NCBI GenBank assembly: GCA_034359265.1
Contig: CP136890.1
Span: 67,209,501-67,273,500 of the forward strand
DNA: 64,000 bases
DNA from: Canna indica
Taxonomy: Eukaryota; Streptophyta; Magnoliopsida; Zingiberales; Cannaceae
Direction: 5' to 3'
Both the position numbers and the translations under genes were made by a program. The notes under the pieces were generated by a model, which was given only the letters and a program-made list of their open reading frames with translations, was not told the origin of the DNA and did not search any database. Of the stretch, positions 44,162 through 56,690 are shown piece after piece; position 1 is the stretch's first letter; every line of letters starts with the position of its first letter.

Positions 44162-45568
44162 TGTTGGCTTAAGGGTCTCCCTTAAGCCTCGATCTTTATT
44201 TTGATGATAACAAACATGTATTTAATCCAAGTGTATAGTTTTGAGTTCAGGTTGAGGTTGCGATACACATGCCAAATCCGTTCAAATGGGACGACAGAAA
44301 AGATAGTCAAAGAAACAGAAGAAGAAATCATTGAAGAAAGGCTCGGGATTAATTCAAGAAGATTTAATGTAATATGTCCTTAGAATAGTTTATCCCAAGC
44401 CTAAAATGTAAGGTTATCCAAGTTGAAACTTGGTAACCAAACCCTTAGAATTGACATGTAAAAATACAAGGAATTAATCATCCTCAGCCTGGGATCGGTC
44501 GACCGATCAAGGCAATAAAATGGCGATGCAGCCCATTCGGTCGACCAACTGGTCAACCAGAGATCACAAGAAATTGGCAGAAGCCATTCGGTCGACCAGT
44601 CGATCGACCGAATGTGGCAAAGGACAAATAGCTCGGCTGCGTCGGTCGATCGATTGGTCAACCGACAAAGGCGAAAATTACGCAGAAAGGTAGTGGTCGA
44701 CCAATCGGTCGACCGACCTAAAGATGGCCTCTATCGCGCGATTCGCTGCAGCAATTCGGTCGACCGAATGTCGAAAGATTTGTTGGCGGTCAACCCGATG
44801 ATCGATCAACCTCTCTCAGCTATGAGCGGTCGCGACCGAACGGGCTCAATAGTCGACTTTTCGCCCGTTGAACGGTCCGTTCCAGTGAGGGGTTATAAAT
44901 ACCCCTCACCAAATTTCATTAAACATTTTTTGTGATCCTATTTGAGCATTAAAAGAGTTCATAAAAGCCTTCAATGAACTTCACCTGTGCACGCGCTCTC
45001 TGCTCCCAATCTCGACATCTTCCAGGCGCTGCTTCTCTTTGCTTCAACTGTGCTGCATTCATTGAAGTCATCATCCTGTTGTAAGTTGAAGAAAAGAAGG
45101 CGGTGGAAAGAAGCTTGGTTCAATTTCTCTTTCTTTATCTCTTTTCTTGTATTTGTACTTTGTTGAATCTTGTTTTCAAGTTGATAGCTTGCTAGGTGTG
45201 CTAGGAAACACTTAGGGTCATCTTTGTAGAATTGTGTTTTGCCTAGGTGAATAGGATTGAGGTGTTCTCCAAGTGTGGGAGAAGGGTGTCCTCAAGTGTA
45301 TTCAAAGGGAAACATAATTTCTATAAAGTAGTATTTAGAATTCCTTGGTAAGGAGCCAAGGTAGTAGAATAGGCGATTGACCGAACCACTATAAATAGTC
45401 TTGTTTGCATTGCTTGTTTACTTGCTTTATCATTGCTATTGAATTGTCATCATATCAATCATTAAAGAATACTTGCATTAAGTTAAGATAAAATTGAGTT
45501 AAAAGAAAGTTTAAAAAGGGGCTTGATACTATTCAACCCCTCCTTCTAGTGTCAAGATCTATCCAATA
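44162..45568 (+). repeat. Copia 2 5' LTR with GGTCGACC array
   Basis: 1407 bp, TGTTGGCTTAAGGG to ATCCAATA (the last CA mutated). Six exact GGTCGACC palindromes plus variants occur between 44490 and 44790, followed about 100 bp later by a TATA box in GGTTATAAATACCCCTCACC (about 44890). The partner LTR has the same layout. Confidence 0.92.
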
Positions 45569-45619
45569 ATTGGTATCAGAGCTAGGTGGTATGCTAAGAT
45601 TTAACCATCTTCCCCACAA

Positions 45620-46880
45620 GTCATCATGTCTAGTGAAATTCAATTAGCTCAAGGGTCCTCTTCTAACACTCCACCACTATTCGATATGAACAATTATGCC
45701 TATTGGAAGATCCGCATGACTGACGTCCTTTAATCCTTAGGCATAGATGTATGGAGGATGATCCTAGTAGAGTATAAACAATCCGATAAGGATATGGATA
45801 AATAGGACCAAGAGAAAGTTAGGCTCTTTAATGCTAATGCCAAGACCGTCAATGCTCTATATTACGGCCTATCAATTAATGAATTTAATAGGATCTCTAC
45901 ATGCAAGTCCGCATACGAGTGTAGAAGGTCCTAAAGACCACCAATGAAGGGACTTGCAAGTAAAGGAATTCAAAATCAATTTACTCATGCATGACTATGA
46001 AATGTTTAAAACGCTTTCACATGAGTCTATTGATGTCATGCATGCTAGGTTTCAAAATATTACGAATGACTTAGCTAACCTTGGCAGGAAGATAAGGGAA
46101 GAGGAGAAGGTAAAGAAGTTCCTTCGTTCCCTTCCAAAATCTTGGGAATCCAAAGTGACGGCCATCATGGAAGCCAAGGATTTAAGCACGTTAAAGATCA
46201 CCGAGCTCATTGGGTCTCTCATGACACATGAGACCCATATGAAGCAATATCAAGAAGAATATGCTTCTAAAGGCAAGACCATTGCCTTAAAAGCATCACA
46301 TCAGGCCGAAGAGTCATCATCATCCGAAGAAGAGACGGATGACCTTGAAGAAATGGCAATGCTTACTAGAAGGTTTATGAGCTTCATGAGGGGAGGCATG
46401 AGGAAAGGAAGAAGTGGCTACACTTGCTACAATTGCAACAAGACGAGGCACCTAAGGAAGGATTGTCCGCTTCTAAAGATGGCCACTACCTCCAACCCTC
46501 AAAAGAAAGAAAAATACAAAAAGAAGAAGAAGACAATGATGACTACATGGGACGAAAGCGAGGTCTCATTAAGTGAAGAAGAGGCAAGAAGCGAAAAAGC
46601 AAACCTTTGCTTGATGGCAAAGAATGATGAGGTAAAATTTAATTTAGGTGAAAATTCATTTACTCAAGAAGAATTACAAATTGAATTTGAGCATATACAT
46701 GATGAGTTCATTACAATTAGGAGAAAATTTAGAGATCTCAAAAATGACAATAGATCCTTAGAAATTGAAAATAATATCTTATTACTTTCATGTAAAGATC
46801 TTAGGAAAGAAACAGACAATCTTAAGAAAGAAAATTGCACCCTAGAAAAGGCTAAGAAAGACTTAGAGATTGACAATTAA
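45620..46880 (+). pseudogene. Copia 2 gag, broken
   Basis: The N-terminal part PPLFDMNNYAYWKIRMTDVL is interrupted by stops at about 45731, 45804 and 45932. The main frame (45954-46880) has the UBN2 core (LLMHDYEMFKTLSHESID, FLRSLPKSWESKVTAI), a knuckle CYNCNKTRHLRKDC with its four zinc ligands, and a Lys/Glu-rich C-terminal coiled coil. This is the enlarged gag of SIRE-type elements. Confidence 0.88.
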
Positions 46881-47430
46881 AAATTAGAAAAAAAAGTATT
46901 TATGTAATACAGTAGAACATTTAAATGATAGCATGCTTATATTAAAAAAAGAACTTTGCATTCTCAATGAAAAGATGACAACTATTCAAAATGTCATGCT
47001 AAAAGTTATCAATAAAAAGAAATCATCACACTCCCATGCTCACACACAGACAAAGAAAATTTTATGAAAATTATTTTTCTTGTGGTATTTTTGGCCACAT
47101 GGCAAAAGATTATGCATTAAGAAGGAACCCACATGCAAGATTCACATGAGTTCCAAAATTGACTAACACCCAAGGACCCAAGAAAATTTGGGTACCTAAG
47201 GAAGTTTCTTCTCCTTTTGTAGATGGAGAAGCATCCTCAACCAAGTAGGAGTAATTGGATATTGGATAGCAGTGTCTCCAAGCACATGACAGGAGACATT
47301 AATTTGTTTGCAACTCTATCAAGTAAAGATGGTAGACATGTCACATTTGAAGACAATGCCAAAGGTAAGATTGTTGGCATTGGTGACATAGGTATACTCC
47401 TTTACCCATGCATCAAAAATGTTTTGTAAG
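46881..47430 (+). pseudogene. Copia 2 second knuckle and protease, broken
   Basis: A second knuckle reads YFSCGIFGHMAKDY, with both outer cysteines changed to Tyr (TGT to TAT). PKLTNTQGPKKIWVPKE then leads to protease, whose active site WILDSSVSKHMTG has Ser in place of the Gly of Asp-Ser-Gly. Stops and frame changes lie throughout 46880-47222. Confidence 0.82.
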
Positions 47431-48700
47431 TTGATGGTTTAAAGCATAATTTGATTAGCATATCCCAATTATGTGATAATGGGTATATAGTTATCTTTGA
47501 GGCATCTAAATGCATTATTAAAAGTATACCCTCAAATGACATCATGTTCATAGAAAATATGCAAGAAAATATATATATCCTAGAATTAAATGTCTTGCCC
47601 AATCCTCATTTTAGATGCTTAGTTGCCATGGAAAATGACTCTTGGTTGTGGCATAGATGGCTAAGACATGCTATCATGAGCCTTATCCAAGAGATATCTA
47701 GGAAAGACATAGTAAAAGGATTACCTAAGATAAAGTTTGAAAAAAATAAACTTTGTGATGCATGTCAACTAAGTAAGCAAGTAAAATCATCATTCCATAG
47801 TATTAATCAAGTTAGTACATCTAGAATTCTTGAGGTTGTGCACATGGATCTCTTTGGTCCATGTAATGTAGCTAGTCTAGGTGGAAAGCTTTATTGCTAT
47901 GTATTGGTTGATGACTTTTCTAGATTTACTTGGATTTTCTTTTTGGCTAAGAAAAATAAAACTTTTGAGTTTTTTAAAAAATTGCAAAGAAAATTTCAAA
48001 TGAAAAAGAAGTTTCTATTTTAAAAATTAGGAGTGACAATGGAGGGGAGTTTAAAAATAAATTTTTTTCTGAGTTTTGTGATGATTTAGGTATTCAACAT
48101 ACCTTTTCTTCCCCTAGGACCCCTCAACAAAATGTGGTGGTTGAGAGGAAGAATAGAACTTTACAAGAAATGGCTAGGATCATGTTATGCGAAAATAATT
48201 TGCCTAAATATTTTTGGGCCGAAACCATAAATACTTCGTGTTATGTTCTTAATCGAGTTTTATTAAGAGCAAAACTAAAGAAAACACCTTTTGAGATTTG
48301 GAATGGTAAAATCCCAAATGTGGGATATTTTCATGTTTTTGGATGTAAATGCTTCATTTTAAATACTAAAGAGAATTTAGGCAAATTTGATTCTAAATCC
48401 GATGAAGGAATTTTCTTAGGTTACTCTACTAACTCTAAGGCTTATAGAGTTTATAACCGTAGGACAATGATTGTTGAAGAATCCATGCATGTTACTTCCA
48501 ATGAAATTAATGATTTTTTAAGAAATGTCAAGATTGTGAATGTAGGTGAACAACTTGAGGATCTCACTCTTCATGATAAGGAAGTGGAGGATGAAGATAA
48601 TGAGGAAATCCAATATGAAGAACCTCCATCCTTAAGTCAACCTCAAATTGAAGATGGAGAAGAAGAAAAAGCTCTACCACCTCTCCCTAAGGGATACTGA
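47431..48700 (+). pseudogene. Copia 2 integrase, broken
   Basis: The GAG-pre-integrase finger is seen as WHRWLRHAIMSLI with KLCDACQLSKQ. The core holds VHMDLFGPCNVASLGGKLYC (first Asp) and VLVDDFSRFTWIFFL; a frameshift near 48022 precedes the second Asp region; VVERKNRTLQEMARIML carries the Glu. GCKCFILNTKENLGKFD and GIFLGYSTNSKAYRVYN close it. An acidic linker (48540-48700) leads to RT. Confidence 0.88.
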
Positions 48701-49676
48701 TTGGTAAGAGATCATCCAATTGACCAAGTCATTGGAGAGCCTTCAACGGGAGTGGTAACACGTTCTAAACTTAAAAATTTATGCCAATATATAGCTTTTG
48801 TTTCTGAAGTAGAGCCTAAGAATGTTAAGGAAGCCATAGAAGATGAGTTTTGGGTATTAGCTATGCAAGAAGAACTCAACCAATTTGATAGAAATGATGC
48901 ATGAGACTTGGTGCCTAGACCTAGTGATCAAACCATAATTGGAACCAAGTGGATATTTAGGAATAAGCTAGATGAAGAAGGACTAGTTATTAGAAACAAA
49001 GCTAGGCTAATGGCACAAGGGTACAACCAACAAGAAGGAATAGACTATAATGAAATATATGCTCCCGTAGCTAGATTAGAAGCAATTAGGATGCTTTTAG
49101 CATATGCTAGTTTTAAGGGTTTTAAACTCTTTCAAATGGATGTAAAAAGTACATTTTTAAATGGTTTTATAAATGAAGAAGTCTATGTTGAACAACACCC
49201 CGATTTTGAAAGTTTTGAGTTTCCAAATCATGTTTTCAAACTTAAAAAGGCTTTATATGGTTTAAAACAAGCCCCTAGGGCTTGGCATGAAAGACTTTCT
49301 ATTTTCTTAATTGAACAAGGTTTTGATAGGAAAAGTGGATGTTTTACTTTTCATTAAGCACCATGAAAATGACATGCTACTAGTTCAAATCTATGTTGAT
49401 GATATAATTTTTGGTGCCACTAATGAAATGTTTTGTGAGTGGTTTGCTAAGTGCATGCAGGATGAATTTGAGATGAGCATGATGGGAGAGCTCTCCTTCA
49501 TGCTTGGTCTCCAAATCAAGCAAACCAACAAATGGATCTTCATCAATCAAGCTAAGTACACAAAGGAGCTCATCAAAAGGTTTGGGATGAATGAAGCCAA
49601 GATAACTTCTACACCTACGAGCGCATCCATCAAGCTTGACAAAGATGAAGAAGACAATAAAGTGGACGAAAAATGA
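48701..49676 (+). pseudogene. Copia 2 reverse transcriptase, broken
   Basis: ALYGLKQAPRAWHERL, FQMDVKSTFLNGFINEEVYV and YVDDIIFGATNEMF (catalytic Asp pair intact) identify a copia RT. A TGA at 48902 replaces the Trp of the usual DAWDLVPRP motif, and a frameshift lies near 49340. Most of the domain is otherwise readable. Confidence 0.9.
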
Positions 49677-50343
49677 TATCGAGGTATGATCGGTAGTCTC
49701 CTTTATCTAACCGCAAGTAGACCCGATATCATGTTTAGCGTATGTGTATGTGCTAGGTTTCAATATTGCCCCAAGATATCTCATTTAAGTGTGTAAAACG
49801 TATATTGAGATATCTAAAGGGCACAGTTGACTTAGGATTATGGTATCCATGTCATGCATCATTTGATTTAATTGGTTTTTCGAACGTTGATTTTGCCGGA
49901 TGTAAGGTAGATAGGAAAAGCACTAGTGGGTGTTGTCAATTCTTAGAAGCGAGTCTTGTTTCTTGGTTTTCAAAGAAACAAAACTCGGTTGCGCTTTCAA
50001 CTACCGAAGCGGAATACATCACAAGGGCTAGTTGTTGTGCGCAAGTCCTTTGGATGAAATAAACCCCTTTAGACTATGGACTTAGATATTCTTGCATACC
50101 TATACATTGTGATAATACAAGTGCAATTAATTTAACCAAAAATCTCATTTTACCTTCTATAACTAAGCATATTGATTTGAGACATCATTTTCTTAGGGAT
50201 AATGTAGCTAAGGGAAATATATCGGTAGAATTTGTATCCACCGATAAAAAACTTGCCGATATATTTACAAAACCCTTAGTTGAAGAAAGTTTCACATCCT
50301 TAAGGATGCAACTAGGAATTTGTGTTTTACCTTGTGATTAAAG
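49677..50343 (+). pseudogene. Copia 2 RNase H, broken
   Basis: YRGMIGSLLYLTASRPDIMF, then after a frameshift near 49770 RILRYLKGTVDLGLWYP, DFAGCKVDRKSTSGCCQFL, LSTTEAEYITRASCCAQ, HIDLRHHFLRDNV and KLADIFTKPL. The catalytic residues of the RNase H fold are largely visible. A stop at 50060 replaces the residue after WMK. Confidence 0.87.
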
Positions 50344-50884
50344 AGTATTCTCTTCAAAATTTACATGTTTTCAAAACTTGCATTCTATAAAAGTATCATC
50401 ACACTTATGTATTGCTCTGTAGTGGGGCTTTGCGACCTATTGATGTTTGCCTTCTATAGGCTTACATTAATGGAAAAGACTATAGTGATAGATGATATTT
50501 GATTTTTATGGCTTTCTCGATTTTTTGGTTTTATGATGAAATTTCATTAATTGTACCTTAATTCTTATCCTTTTTGATTGATGTCAAAAGGGGGATAAAA
50601 AGTAAGGTCACACTTGGTTTTCACGATGCATATAGGTAGTGTGAGGTTTACAGTTAAGAAGAAGAGACATAGAGTTAAAATTGATATGCACAATGATAGG
50701 GGGAGCATAAGTCAAGTTATAGATAATTGAATATGCACATTGATAGGGGGAGCATAGGTTGAGTTATAAGTAGTTGGATGTATATGCTAAGTTAGAAAGT
50801 TGAATGCCTTAACTCAAACCCAGAAATGTTGTTGATTTTCTTAAAATCTAATGTTATGTTTATCATCATCAAGAGGGGGGAGAT
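50344..50884 (+). other. Copia 2 3' untranslated region and polypurine tract
   Basis: Non-coding, with a duplicated phrase (TATGCACAATGATAGGGGGAG, about 50685 and 50735 in variant form). It ends in the purine run before the 3' LTR, the primer for plus-strand DNA synthesis. Confidence 0.7.
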
Positions 50885-52347
50885 TGTTGGCTTAAGGGTC
50901 TCCCTTAAGCCTCGATTTTTATTTTGATGATAACAAACATGTATTTAATCCAAGTGTGTAGTTTTGAGTTCAGGTTGAGGTTGCAATACATATGCCAAAT
51001 CCGTTCAAACGAGACGATGGAAAAGATCGTCAAAGAAACGGAAGAAGAAATCATTGAAGAAAGGCTCGGGATTAAGTCAAGAAGATTTAATGTAATATGT
51101 CCTTAGAATAGTTTATCCTAAGCCTAAAATGTAAGGTTATCCAAGTTGAAACTTAGTAACCAAACCCTTAGAATTGGCATGTAAAAATACAAGGAATTAA
51201 TCATCCTCAGCCTAGGATCGGTCGACCGGTCGGTCGACCAATCAAGGCAATAAAATGGCGATGCAACCCATTCGATCGACCGACTGGTCAACCGGAGATC
51301 GCAAGAAATTGGCAGAAGCCATTCGGTCGACCAGTTGGTTGACTGAATGTGGCGAAGGACAAATAGCTGGGCTACGTCGATCGACCGACAGAAGCAAAAA
51401 TTACGCAAAAAGGTAGCGGTTGGCCAATCGGTCGACCGACCTAAAGATGGCCTCTATCGCATGATTCGTTGCAGCAATTAGGTCAACCGACGGGTCGACC
51501 GAATGTCGGAATATTTGTTGGAGGTTGACCTGACGGTCGACCGACCTCTCTCAGCTGCGAGCGGTTGCAATAGGCGGTCGATTCGTCGGTCAACGGACAG
51601 ATCGACCGGTCGCGACCGAACGGGCTCAACGGTCGACTTTTGCCCGTTGAACGGTCCGTTCGAGTGAGGGTTTATAAATACCCCTCACCAAACTTCATTA
51701 AACACTTTTTGTGATCCTACTTGAGCATTAAAAGAGTTCATAAAAGCCTTCAAAGAACTTCACTTGTGCACGCGCTCTCTGCTCCCAATCTCAACATCTT
51801 TCGGGCGCTGCTTCTCTCTGCTTCAACTGTGCTGCATTCATTGAAGTCATCATCTTGTTGCAAGTTGAAGAAAAGAAGGCGGTGGAAAGAAGCTTGGTTC
51901 AATTTCTCTTTCTTTATCTATTTTCTTGTATTTGTACTCTGTTGAATCTTGTTTTCAAGTTGATAGCTTGCTAGGTGTGCTAGGAAACACTTAGGGTCAT
52001 CTTTGTAGAATTATGTTTTACCTAGGTGAATAGGATTGAGGTGTTCTCCAAGTGTGGGAGAAGGGTGTCCTCAAGTGTATTGAAAGGGAAACATAATTTC
52101 TATAAAGTAGTGTTTAGAAATCCTTGATAATGAGCCAATGTAGTGGAGTAGGCGGTTGGCCGAACCACTATAAATAGTCTTGTTTGCATTGCTTGTTTAC
52201 TTGCTTTATCATTGCTATTGAATTGACATCATATCAATCATTAAAGAATACTTGCATTAAGTTAAGATAAAATTGAGTTAAAAGAAAATTTAAAAAAAGG
52301 CTTGACATTATTCAACCTCCCCTTCTAGTGTCAAGATCTATCCAACA
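50885..52347 (+). repeat. Copia 2 3' LTR with GGTCGACC array
   Basis: 1463 bp, TGTTGGCTTAAGGG to ATCCAACA. Six exact GGTCGACC palindromes lie between 51220 and 51545; the TATA box TATAAATACCCC is at about 51673. Some extra GTCGAC-bearing sequence is present compared with the 5' LTR. Confidence 0.92.
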
Positions 52348-52352
52348 GGGAC

Positions 52353-53649
52353 CGGTGGCAGAAAAAATACGACTTTAGCAGTGGCCGGAGGAAGGATGGG
52401 GGCGGTGAGGGACCGGCGCAAATAGCAGGCAACGAGGCTATATGATGCAAATGGTCATGTAAAGCATGTATATCAAGTTTAAAGTGAAAATAATATCATT
52501 TCATCAAATTGTCAACATAGCACAATTTCATTCAAAGTAGACATGAAAATATGAAATTGCTAAGTATCGAATTTTTCTATTCTCTTATTTTTTCTGTAAC
52601 ATAGGCACCTAGACATCTAACATGAGTGAATATAAAGGTGTAATTTAAGTTTGGGCTTAAAATAAAATTGCTAAGTCACTTTGTTGTCTTAGGTCAAAGA
52701 GATACTTCAAGTCTACATAAATGAAACTCTTAATTACCTATCGAATCATATTCTTGATGAAATTTTTTTGAACTTTCACCGAATAAGCTAGATTTTTCAA
52801 GGAACCCATGGGTTCAAGAATCAGTCAAAAATCAATTTTTTATAAAATTATAAAATTCCTGAAAGTCCAATAATATTTTCGTAAATATCAGATATTTTTT
52901 CAAAAGTTATTAGTTTTGGTTCAAACTTTCCATACATCGTTAAATAATCATTTAAGATGCATGTGTCAAGTTTGAAATTAAAATGAATTTTCTAAATTCA
53001 TTTTTCAACTTATCTTGATTTCAATCAAAAATTGATATTTCAAGTTATTGCTCAAGTTATCAAAATCATTTCTAAAAATGATCAATAGTAGCTAGAAGAG
53101 GAATCACAATAGCATACCTATGTTTTTTTTTCAATTTTTGACGGAAAATTGAAGTATCGAAAAAATCACCATTTCAAGTAAGTGATACTTTGTATTCTGA
53201 AATCCAACTTCAAATTTCTATTATAAATCAAATTCTTTATGAAAATTTTTAAAATTTTTACACAACAAACTAGATTTTTAATGAAGGTGAAGTTTTAAGA
53301 ATCATCGAAAAATCAGTTTTATACATATTTCTAAAATTGATTGAAAATGTTGAAATTTCAATTGCATTTTCTTAATTTTTAGTCATTTTTCAATTTGTGT
53401 CCAGTTTTCATTCAAACTTTTACGACGCCACATAATGATCATGTAAAATATGTATATCAAGTTTGAGATGAATATAATATCCTTAAACTAAGATATCAAC
53501 CTAGCAAACTTTCATCCTAAAATATCCTATTTAATTAATTAGTATGAAATTAGTCAAGTGTCAACCTTGTCATTTACTCATGATTTTTCAAACTTAAACC
53601 TATGCACACCTAACATGAGTAAATTTAAACATGTTCCTCAAATATGAAT
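52353..53649. repeat. Diverged non-coding tandem-like repeats, part 1
   Basis: Phrases recur with variation: ATGTAAAGCATGTATATCAA at 52464 and its counterpart near 53436, and AACATGAGTGAATATAAA at 52619 and its counterpart near 53615. Spacing is roughly 970-1000 bp. There is no coding capacity. The first 80 bp are GC-rich and probably continue the truncated LTR at 43370. Confidence 0.5.
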
Positions 53650-54106
53650 GGGTAAATTACACTGACCTCTCATCTATTTGTCCAGGTGATACTCACCTCC
53701 CCTATAACTAACGGTGTTAAATGGAGTCCATTAGTAATGTGATTTATCTCTTATGTCACTCGTTGAAAAATTATTAAAATACATGCATAAAATAATTGAA
53801 TAAATATTTTAAAAATAAAAATTTGAAATGAATTATTTTATTTTAAAAATATAAATTTTAAGAGAAATAAAAATGACATAAGAGTATTTTTGTCATTTAA
53901 AATAAGAAAAAAATGTAAATATTTCAAAAATACCATTAGTAAGCATGTGCAGTGCACATGACAAATACTCCACTAACAATTTTCATTAGTATGGGAGATA
54001 TGTGTAACATTCTACAAAACTCAAGAGGGTCACAAGACAAAGTTACAAATAGATGGGAGATTAGTGTAATTCCCTAAATCTCAGGGGAGGTCAGTGTAAT
54101 TTACCC
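53650..54106. mobile_element. Mutator-type MITE
   Basis: 457 bp with ends GGGTAAATTACACTGACCTC and the inverse. It is flanked by a perfect 9-bp duplication AATATGAAT (53641-53649, 54107-54115). There is no coding capacity. The right end has a second partial copy of the terminus (near 54060). Confidence 0.9.
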
Positions 54107-54115
54107 AATATGAAT

Positions 54116-55044
54116 TTAAAATAAGACATCTAAGTCAGTTTATTGACTTGGATCAAACTTATTCAAATGAGGTTGTCAAGAATATATTGACCTCAATGTC
54201 ATTCATTCATATTCATAAAAATTTCCAACTTGAAAAATCTAGAAACATGTTATATGTATTCCTAAACATGTTTATGAAATTTGGACCTAAAATGAAGTGT
54301 CTAAATCAATATGTTGAGTTAAGTCAAACTTTCTCAAGTTTAGGACTCTTAAAGTTGACTAGTTATCACTTGGCTCATTTACCTATGATTTTTCAATTTA
54401 TATGAAAAAAATCATGAGCAAATCTAAACATGTTTGTCAAACTTCAACATTAAAATGAAGTCTCTAAGAAGGATTTTAATCTAGTGCAAGTTTCATTCAA
54501 TCAAGATATATCATGAAATTGCCTAAGTTATCAAAAAATTTCTTACTTATAAAATTTTAAAGATTTATCATGCAAATTCAATCTTGAGCATAGAGAAATC
54601 ATTTAAGCATGAATATTAAGGTAATTCAACTAGATTTTAACATATATCAAATTCATACCGCCTTTTTGAGAATTTTGTCAATTAAACTTAATATTTCTCT
54701 TTCCAATTTCTGTACATATCCTTCAACTTTATCTTCAATTTTTAATGACTTGCCAGTACATTTTACTAGTAGAAAATGAAACCAAAGCTACATGCAAGCT
54801 ATCAAACTAAGTAGCAAAGTGAAAAACCAAGTAACATTTTTCAAATTCAACTTCACTAAATAACATAGATTCATTTTCAAATAAATCATTCATGATAATA
54901 AAATAAATCAAGAGATCTTGAAATATAAAATATTTGAAATTTAAGATCTCCAGCCCTTCCCATTGGTTGAAAACCGAAAGACCATAATTAGTACAATTTA
55001 GAACCGTAAGGTCGCATGAGACATTTAGTAGTGTGTTATCTAAA
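54116..55044. repeat. Diverged non-coding repeats, part 2
   Basis: This continues the repeat field: AAACATGTTT followed by AAAATGAAGT and CTAAGTCA-type phrases near 54250, 54440 and in part 1. A minus-strand frame at 54807-55055 has no family signal. Nothing else is seen. Confidence 0.45.
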
Positions 55045-56690
55045 TCTTGTCGCATAATTCGATTTTAATTGTTTTCTTAAACTAATTAGATAATTTATAA
55101 TTTGATGACTAAATGCGGAAGCGATAAATAATGATGCAATCAATACAAACAATATATCGATGCTAACACAGAGATTTATAGTGGTTCGACCCCAATGCAT
55201 ATTCCATTACCTAAGCACCCCGCTTAGGATTTCTAAACTAAGTTTACTAGATTAAATTGTTTACCTTGCAAAGAGGACTTTGACTCGAAGAGTCTCACTC
55301 TCAATCTAAGACACTTCCACACCCGGAAGTCTCCGCCTTCTTACCGAGAGCACTCTTCCACCTCAACCTAAGGGACAACTCAACTAATCCTAGTAAACTA
55401 TGTTTACACCGATGGAATTAAGCCTCAAACACAAAGACAACCACCAACTCAATCAACCTAGCACTCTAGGTTTACACAAATGGAAATACAGTGAAATAAA
55501 CACAAAAATACACGAGTAATGGAGCAAATAAATAGTACAATAAATACTTAGCTCCTAACACGAGTCCTAGTTCCTCTTGATGTCTCAATGATGAATCGTT
55601 CAAAGGTTGAAGGCAAGATCAAGAAAGTATAATGAAAACTAGGGTTGTCAAAGGGATGGCTCAAGAAATACTCTTAGAATGATCAAGAATGACTCTATGA
55701 AAGCTTGGATCAGTTGTCAAGTTGTTTTAAGGAATGATGGAGAGGAGTATTTCTAACCCCTTAATGAAACGACAGCTCAACGGGCGGAAAACTAATCGTT
55801 TCTGCCGTTCGATCGCTTGCCGATCGATCATCGGTCGACCGATCGTTTGACCGCCTACGACCACTAGCCTTTCAGTGCTTTGTACGCGCTGTTGGGTTGA
55901 CCGAGGTCGATCGAATGAGTCGCGGCTTCAGGGATCTGCGATCTGGTCGACCGATCGGTCGATCGACGCACTCATTGCCATTTTTTTGCCTCTATTGGTT
56001 GACCGACCGATCGATCGAAAACTGGACAGACTGGGCAGTTTTATATTTTGCTTGGGTTTTTCTACTCGTTTGGGTTTTGTCTTCGCTAAGTCTACTTATA
56101 TAACATTTATTAACTTTAAAATATAAATGTTATATAAAGATTACCCTCATTTGGATTCAATAAAAACATCTAAAAAATCAAAATCTAGTTTTTTGGGTCT
56201 AGTACAAATTTTCCAAAAACAAAAATTTCCTAATTTTTCGGCTCAAATAAGGTTAGGCTAAAGGCTTCCAAAAATTTCTAAAAAATACATTGTTATCTAA
56301 TTTTAACCCAAGGAACAATTAACACCATTTTTTATATCAAGAAAGTATCTAGGTCATATAGCCCTCCAAGGAGCTCCCTAGGTTATTTCAGGACAGTTTT
56401 TGGGTTTTCATATTTTGGGATTTGGGGATAATTTTTGGGTTCTTATGCATCATCATGAGGATATTACAATATAAATCAGACACCCTAAACCTATACTCTA
56501 TCTTCCCAACAAATCCGAGGGCATCGACCAACGTCCTTTCGATTTCTTGATTTCTTCGATATTTTCGATCGAGGACGTCGTGCGCTAATCGATATGAAAC
56601 CTGAAAGGATTTCTCAATTAAATCATTAGTTCCATATTTGTTATAATCAAAACCAAGATTAAGACCAAGGTTGAAAACCTTAAGCCAACA
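55045..56690 (-). repeat. 3' LTR of copia 3 (left boundary approximate)
   Basis: In minus sense it starts at 56690 with TGTTGGCTTAAGG and the TGATTATAACAAATATG block found at the start of all copia LTRs here. It contains two GGTCGACC palindromes (55830 and 55943). Its 55150-55330 part matches the LTR at 62213-62716. The left end, near the TGT at about 55042, was not confirmed by a duplication. Confidence 0.65.

Larger units (their letters stand above)
44162..52347 (+). mobile_element. SIRE-like Ty1/copia element (copia 2), complete but defective
   Basis: LTRs lie at 44162-45568 and 50885-52347, with the perfect 5-bp duplication GGGAC (44157-44161, 52348-52352). The primer site TGGTATCAGAGC is at 45571-45582, and the polypurine tract AAGAGGGGGGAGA just before 50885. 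Order is gag, protease, integrase, RT, RNase H. The long LTRs, large gag with coiled-coil tail and second zinc knuckle fit the SIRE/Maximus group. Frames are interrupted about ten times. Confidence 0.93.

Noticed and set aside
56000..56103. Open frames with repeated DRSID and RPIDR motifs near LTR GTCGAC arrays
   Set aside because: They are translations of the GGTCGACC-type palindromes in LTRs; the same pseudo-proteins recur at 19529-19859 and 44612-44935.
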